The position numbers and the translations under genes were made by a program. Under the pieces are notes generated by a model. It was not told the DNA's origin and made no database searches. It was given only the letters and a program-made list of their open reading frames with translations. From Thereva unica (Eukaryota; Arthropoda; Insecta; Diptera; Therevidae), in the NCBI GenBank assembly GCA_949987705.1, contig OX465286.1, forward strand, positions 17,683,676-17,747,675: a stretch of 64,000 bases of DNA. Reading direction: 5' to 3'. This document shows, piece after piece, positions 60,816 to 64,000 of the stretch; the stretch's first letter is position 1, and every line of letters begins with the position of its first letter.

Positions 60816-63400
60816 TATAATATTTTTAGTGACTTAAGACAAAATTCTGAGACTAACTTAGTGTATTTTTAGTTTTGCTAAGCTATCCTCATATACCGGG
60901 ATCCAGCGAATTTTTATAAGGCCATTTTTTCGATATCAGAAATCGGATAACAGAGCGGAAAAATAGGATATATAGATAGGACATAGTATAGATGATAAAG
61001 AGCAAGTCCTTTGATAAATTCAATTCAAAATAGACATAGTATATTTATTAGATACTTAAAAACTATGAGTACTCACAATTTCTTCCTTAAACAAGCCGCA
61101 GTTACCACCACAAAAAAAAAATAACAAATAACGATGAATTTTTATTTCCGTATCCTTTTAATAAAAATAAAAAAAAAAAGTTTATAATAGATACGGAAAA
61201 TCCAGGTGCACTTTTTATAAACAAATTTCTTTTCGATTTTTTATTTCTTAAAGATAAAACAGAAGTTTCTTATTTTTTTTTTTTTTTGTGAAACTATGAT
61301 TAAAACAACAAAAACCAAAATTATTTTTTTATTTTTTTAATATACTTCTTCTGAATAGTTATCAGCAGCACTCAATTCAGGACACTTAAGGACAACACAA
61401 AGCGTGTGGTTCCCCCCAATGCGATATTTGGGGGAAAAGAATTCTGTCCTCTGGCGGGCTCCGGCAGCACACTATAAAAGGGCCATCGGCGTGGCGTGAT
61501 AGCGATTATTTTGAAGGAAGTAGTAAAGGTAGGACTAACGTACTTTCTTGAATATCGTAAAGGAATCAGTACTACTACTTCAAGGTAGCAGCGCGGTAGG
61601 GATTATTTCCTTTTTTTGTTTTAAATGATAGCCCCCTCGTCAGTTAAGAATTTTAAGGACGTTCATCTTACAATTTTCTTTTGAAGGAAAATTACACATA
61701 AAAATGAATGAAAATCCCTTTTTTTGTGCCCTACACGCGCTATTCAATGGGGTTTCCCTCTTTTCCGTTTATATAGGTATATATATATATATATAATTTT
61801 TTTTTTTGGTTGTTGTTGTGTGTAAGGATTATTACGGCAAGGATCCCGAACTTTAACTTTCTCTGGCACACACAAAACCAACAGCAGCAGCAAGCAGAAG
61901 AACTTGAGGGGTTACTTTTTTACTATTAAGTCTATATAGATCACGTGTCCTTTTTTGGGTTACTATATGCCGACGCACTTTTCACTACTTTCTTTTTAGG
62001 GGATTTTTTTACTATTATTATTATTTAAATATTTAAACAGAAAAACAAAACAAAAATTTAAGATGATTTTTTTTGGTTGTTTGTATTTTACTTAATTATT
62101 TTAGACACATAGATTCATCTTCTCTTTAAGATTATTATAATTAATTATTTTATTAAATTCATTTTTAATTTTGTTTATATATATATATTTTTTTTTAATA
62201 AAAACACCCGAAACGCGCGTTCATTATTATTATTTATTTATTTATTTATATTTCCCTCTATTTATTAATTTCCCCCCAAAAAAAAACAACTCCACAGAAG
62301 TATGACAGACAGACGATACTTCTTTAGCAGGGAAATAACTGTAGAAGGCTAAAAACGAGCCCGAAGACCGCGTAAGTATTAAACCTCTGGTCGCTTTGAA
62401 ATACCGACTCAAACTGATGCCGACACAACGACGGCGTTTCTAGAGAGCTTGAACTACTGCGGCTCCAGTTCAGTTTACCGATAGGTGATTACAGTCAAAC
62501 CAGAATGGGGGTAAAAGTAAGATAAAACTGGTAGAGGAAAAAAGTACCGAGACCATCGTCGGCATTATCCCAAAAATGAACAACCATATTCCGTGTTGGT
62601 GGTAGTACTCTTAAACTAACATAAGGGAATACGGTTGGATTGAAGAGAGGATTTGCGGCTCTTAAGAAAATGTTATGGGAAATATTCGTTTTTTCAAGAT
62701 ACCGGTTGGGATATTTTATTTCCTTTGATGTGAATGGTTTAATTTGCAGGTGGAATGGTGGATGGGGAGTTCGTAACTATAAGGACAAGAAAGGTAAATT
62801 TGGTGTAATATTAGTCGAGGATTCATAATATTCACTATAATATGTAGTGTGCTCTCTTCAATGTGAATGATTGTACATAAATGCTATAGTCCTAACCTTG
62901 AAAGCTTGCAGGTTGAAGTCCTAATATCGAAGCTTTCACGCTTCAGGACCGCAATTTGGATCGGAAGCTGCCCCCATAAGGCGAGCAGTTCCGTGGATGA
63001 CGGCGTCATTCTGTTCCGAGGTTCCCCACACATTAGCAAGCCGATAAATGGCAAGTGTCTCCCCTGTGTGGACCACATCGTCCTACAGATAATTCAGGTC
63101 TCCTACCTTTATTTGAGCAGTAGCAGGTGGTAATCAAAAATAACGTCTTTAACCCAAACCTATTGGGTTGTTTTTTACATGGGAGTGGTGAGAATGGTAG
63201 TCAGCTGTCAGCGAAAATGGGGGACAATAACATGTAGCATAACATGCACGTGCCGCAACTGATGGAAGTGCGATCATAACCTGCTAGCGGTGGCCACTGG
63301 TAACTATTCTATGAGAGAGTCTAGGCTAATATGATCGGGCTAGTCCCTTCCAAGTAAGGTTGGCATGAGGCTAATAATCTCACCCGTAAAAAACAATTAT
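60816..63400. other. Unannotated low-complexity DNA
   Basis: No gene is established. Features seen are a TATAAAAGG box at 61473-61481 in a GC-richer patch, (TA)n at 61782-61795, T-rich tracts, (TTAT)n near 62230-62250, and a GTAAGTA splice-donor-like sequence at 62370-62378. A 64-codon minus-strand frame at 62884-63078 is GC-richer than its surroundings but was not recognised. Confidence 0.45.
61473..61481 (+). promoter_or_regulatory. TATA box-like motif
   Basis: TATAAAAGG sits between GGCAGCACAC and GCCATCGGCG in a local GC-rich patch, with an imperfect inverted repeat CCCCCCAATGCGATATTTGGGGG 40-60 bp upstream. It looks like a core promoter, but no transcript start or downstream gene can be shown. 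Confidence 0.25.
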
Positions 63401-63931
63401 TATAGAACGAGCAACATGCTTCGGATACTGGAATCAACGACGACGACCAACGTCTAAACTTTTACTATATAAGACGATGATCTTTACCGGTTCTCACATA
63501 TGCATCCGAAACGTGGGTGCTTAGCAAAATGCACTCAACCTCTTGGGCGTGTTCGAGAGGAAAATACTTCGGAGGATTGTTGGCCCCGTATGTGAGGAAG
63601 GACGATTCCGGAGACTACAATGACGAGATCTACGAGCGCTATCGATACAGAGATGTGAAGAAAATAAAGCTCGGTAGGCTCCGGTGGGCAGGGCATCTAG
63701 CTCGTATGAGTGAAGATGAGCCTGCTCGGGAAGTTCTCTGCGGTAAGGCCTATGGGGTGCGACAACAATGGAGACCCAATCTGGAAGGATGGCGTAGTCC
63801 AGGACGCTCAGAGCTTAGGAATGCCAAACTAGATGACATCGGCTCAAAATCGGGACCGGTGGAGAGAGAACAGTTGCGAGAGGCCAGGACCGGATCCCGG
63901 TTGTAGAGCCGTTAAAGAAGAAGAAGAAGGC
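63400..63931 (+). mobile_element. RTE-like LINE family D, C-terminal end with (AAG)n tail
   Basis: Starts after the RT with broken frames (LPVLTYASETWVLSK near 63485), continues to the stop at 63904 and a tail AAGAAGAAGAAGG ending about 63931. The continuation to the window edge is unrelated sequence. Confidence 0.75.
63517..63906 (+). pseudogene. RTE-like LINE post-RT C-terminus
   Basis: 129 codons including YNDEIYERYRYRDVKKIKLG, RLRWAGHLARMSEDEPAREV and a closing basic stretch. RLRW(A/L)G is the same block as in the other RTE-like copies at 38390, 51820 and 56225. The first ~25 residues are out of register with the family (frameshift near 63590). The stop is 10 bp before the (AAG)n tail. 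Confidence 0.75.
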
Positions 63932-64000
63932 CCTCCATATTTTACCGGCTTCGTGGGGATGCCGTCTGCACTCGAGGCCTTGTGGTGATAACTTCTTCCA

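Noticed and set aside
62884..63078. 64-codon minus-strand ORF in a GC-richer stretch
   Set aside because: It could be part of an old LINE, but I could not match any motif, so no gene was called.
1..64000. CRISPR arrays, bacterial operons, ribosome-binding sites
   Set aside because: No direct repeats with regular unique spacers and no bacterial gene organisation; the window is eukaryotic repeat-rich DNA.

Overview
This window looks like repeat-rich, AT-rich chromosomal DNA of an invertebrate animal, most likely an arthropod. The basis is the mix of retroelements (Jockey-like LINEs, an I/LOA-like LINE with RNase H whose tail reads TTAGGTTAGGTTAG, several RTE-like LINEs with (AAG)n tails, Ty3/gypsy gag and integrase debris), together with Tc1, hAT and PIF/Harbinger-like DNA transposon derivatives and abundant microsatellites. 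I found no host protein-coding gene, no canonical tRNA, no rRNA and no CRISPR array. The species cannot be named from the sequence.

Layout. 1-8.4 kb: low-complexity DNA with two minisatellites (9-65, 2522-2648), a 1.45-kb two-unit tandem array (3938-5375) and a foldback element (7509-7734). 8.4-10.4 kb: a degraded tRNA-like sequence and a decayed Jockey-like LINE on the minus strand. 12.9-15 kb: an I/LOA-like reverse transcriptase (RT) fragment sandwiched between two direct copies of a repeat that ends in a 106-bp minisatellite. 15-18 kb: more copies of the same (GGTAATAAAAG)-type repeat and a hAT MITE (18007-18307). 18.9-23.4 kb: a complete 4488-bp element with ~954-bp terminal inverted repeats (TIRs) and a 9-bp target site duplication (TSD), followed by a foldback element. 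24.4-28.3 kb: a Tc1 deletion derivative, an almost complete Jockey-like LINE with an uninterrupted 846-codon ORF (25288-27828, minus) and a PIF/Harbinger-like MITE. 29.7-31.5 kb: a TIR element and related termini. 32.9-39.3 kb: decayed LINE copies of three families. 40-42.3 kb: microsatellites. 42.2-44.4 kb: a SINE, a foldback element, LINE fragments and a TIR element. 45.1-49.5 kb: an I/LOA-like LINE, a second Jockey-like copy and a scrambled Ty3/gypsy element. 50.3-56.4 kb: two RTE-like LINEs, the second interrupted by a 1063-bp hAT element. 56.4-64 kb: repeats, a LINE endonuclease (EN) fragment, a TA-flanked MITE, a second SINE copy and RTE-like 3' ends.

How the parts relate. Nothing here forms a host pathway; the elements are a stratigraphy of nested insertions. 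The youngest-looking items are the 846-codon Jockey-like ORF, the long-TIR element and the hAT insertion. The least explained signals are a dispersed repeat built on GGTAATAAAAG (at least 13 loci, both strands), a two-copy tRNA-derived SINE, and the long-TIR element that carries RNA polymerase III box A/B-like sequences in both arms. Clade names for LINEs rest on recognised motifs, not on a database search.
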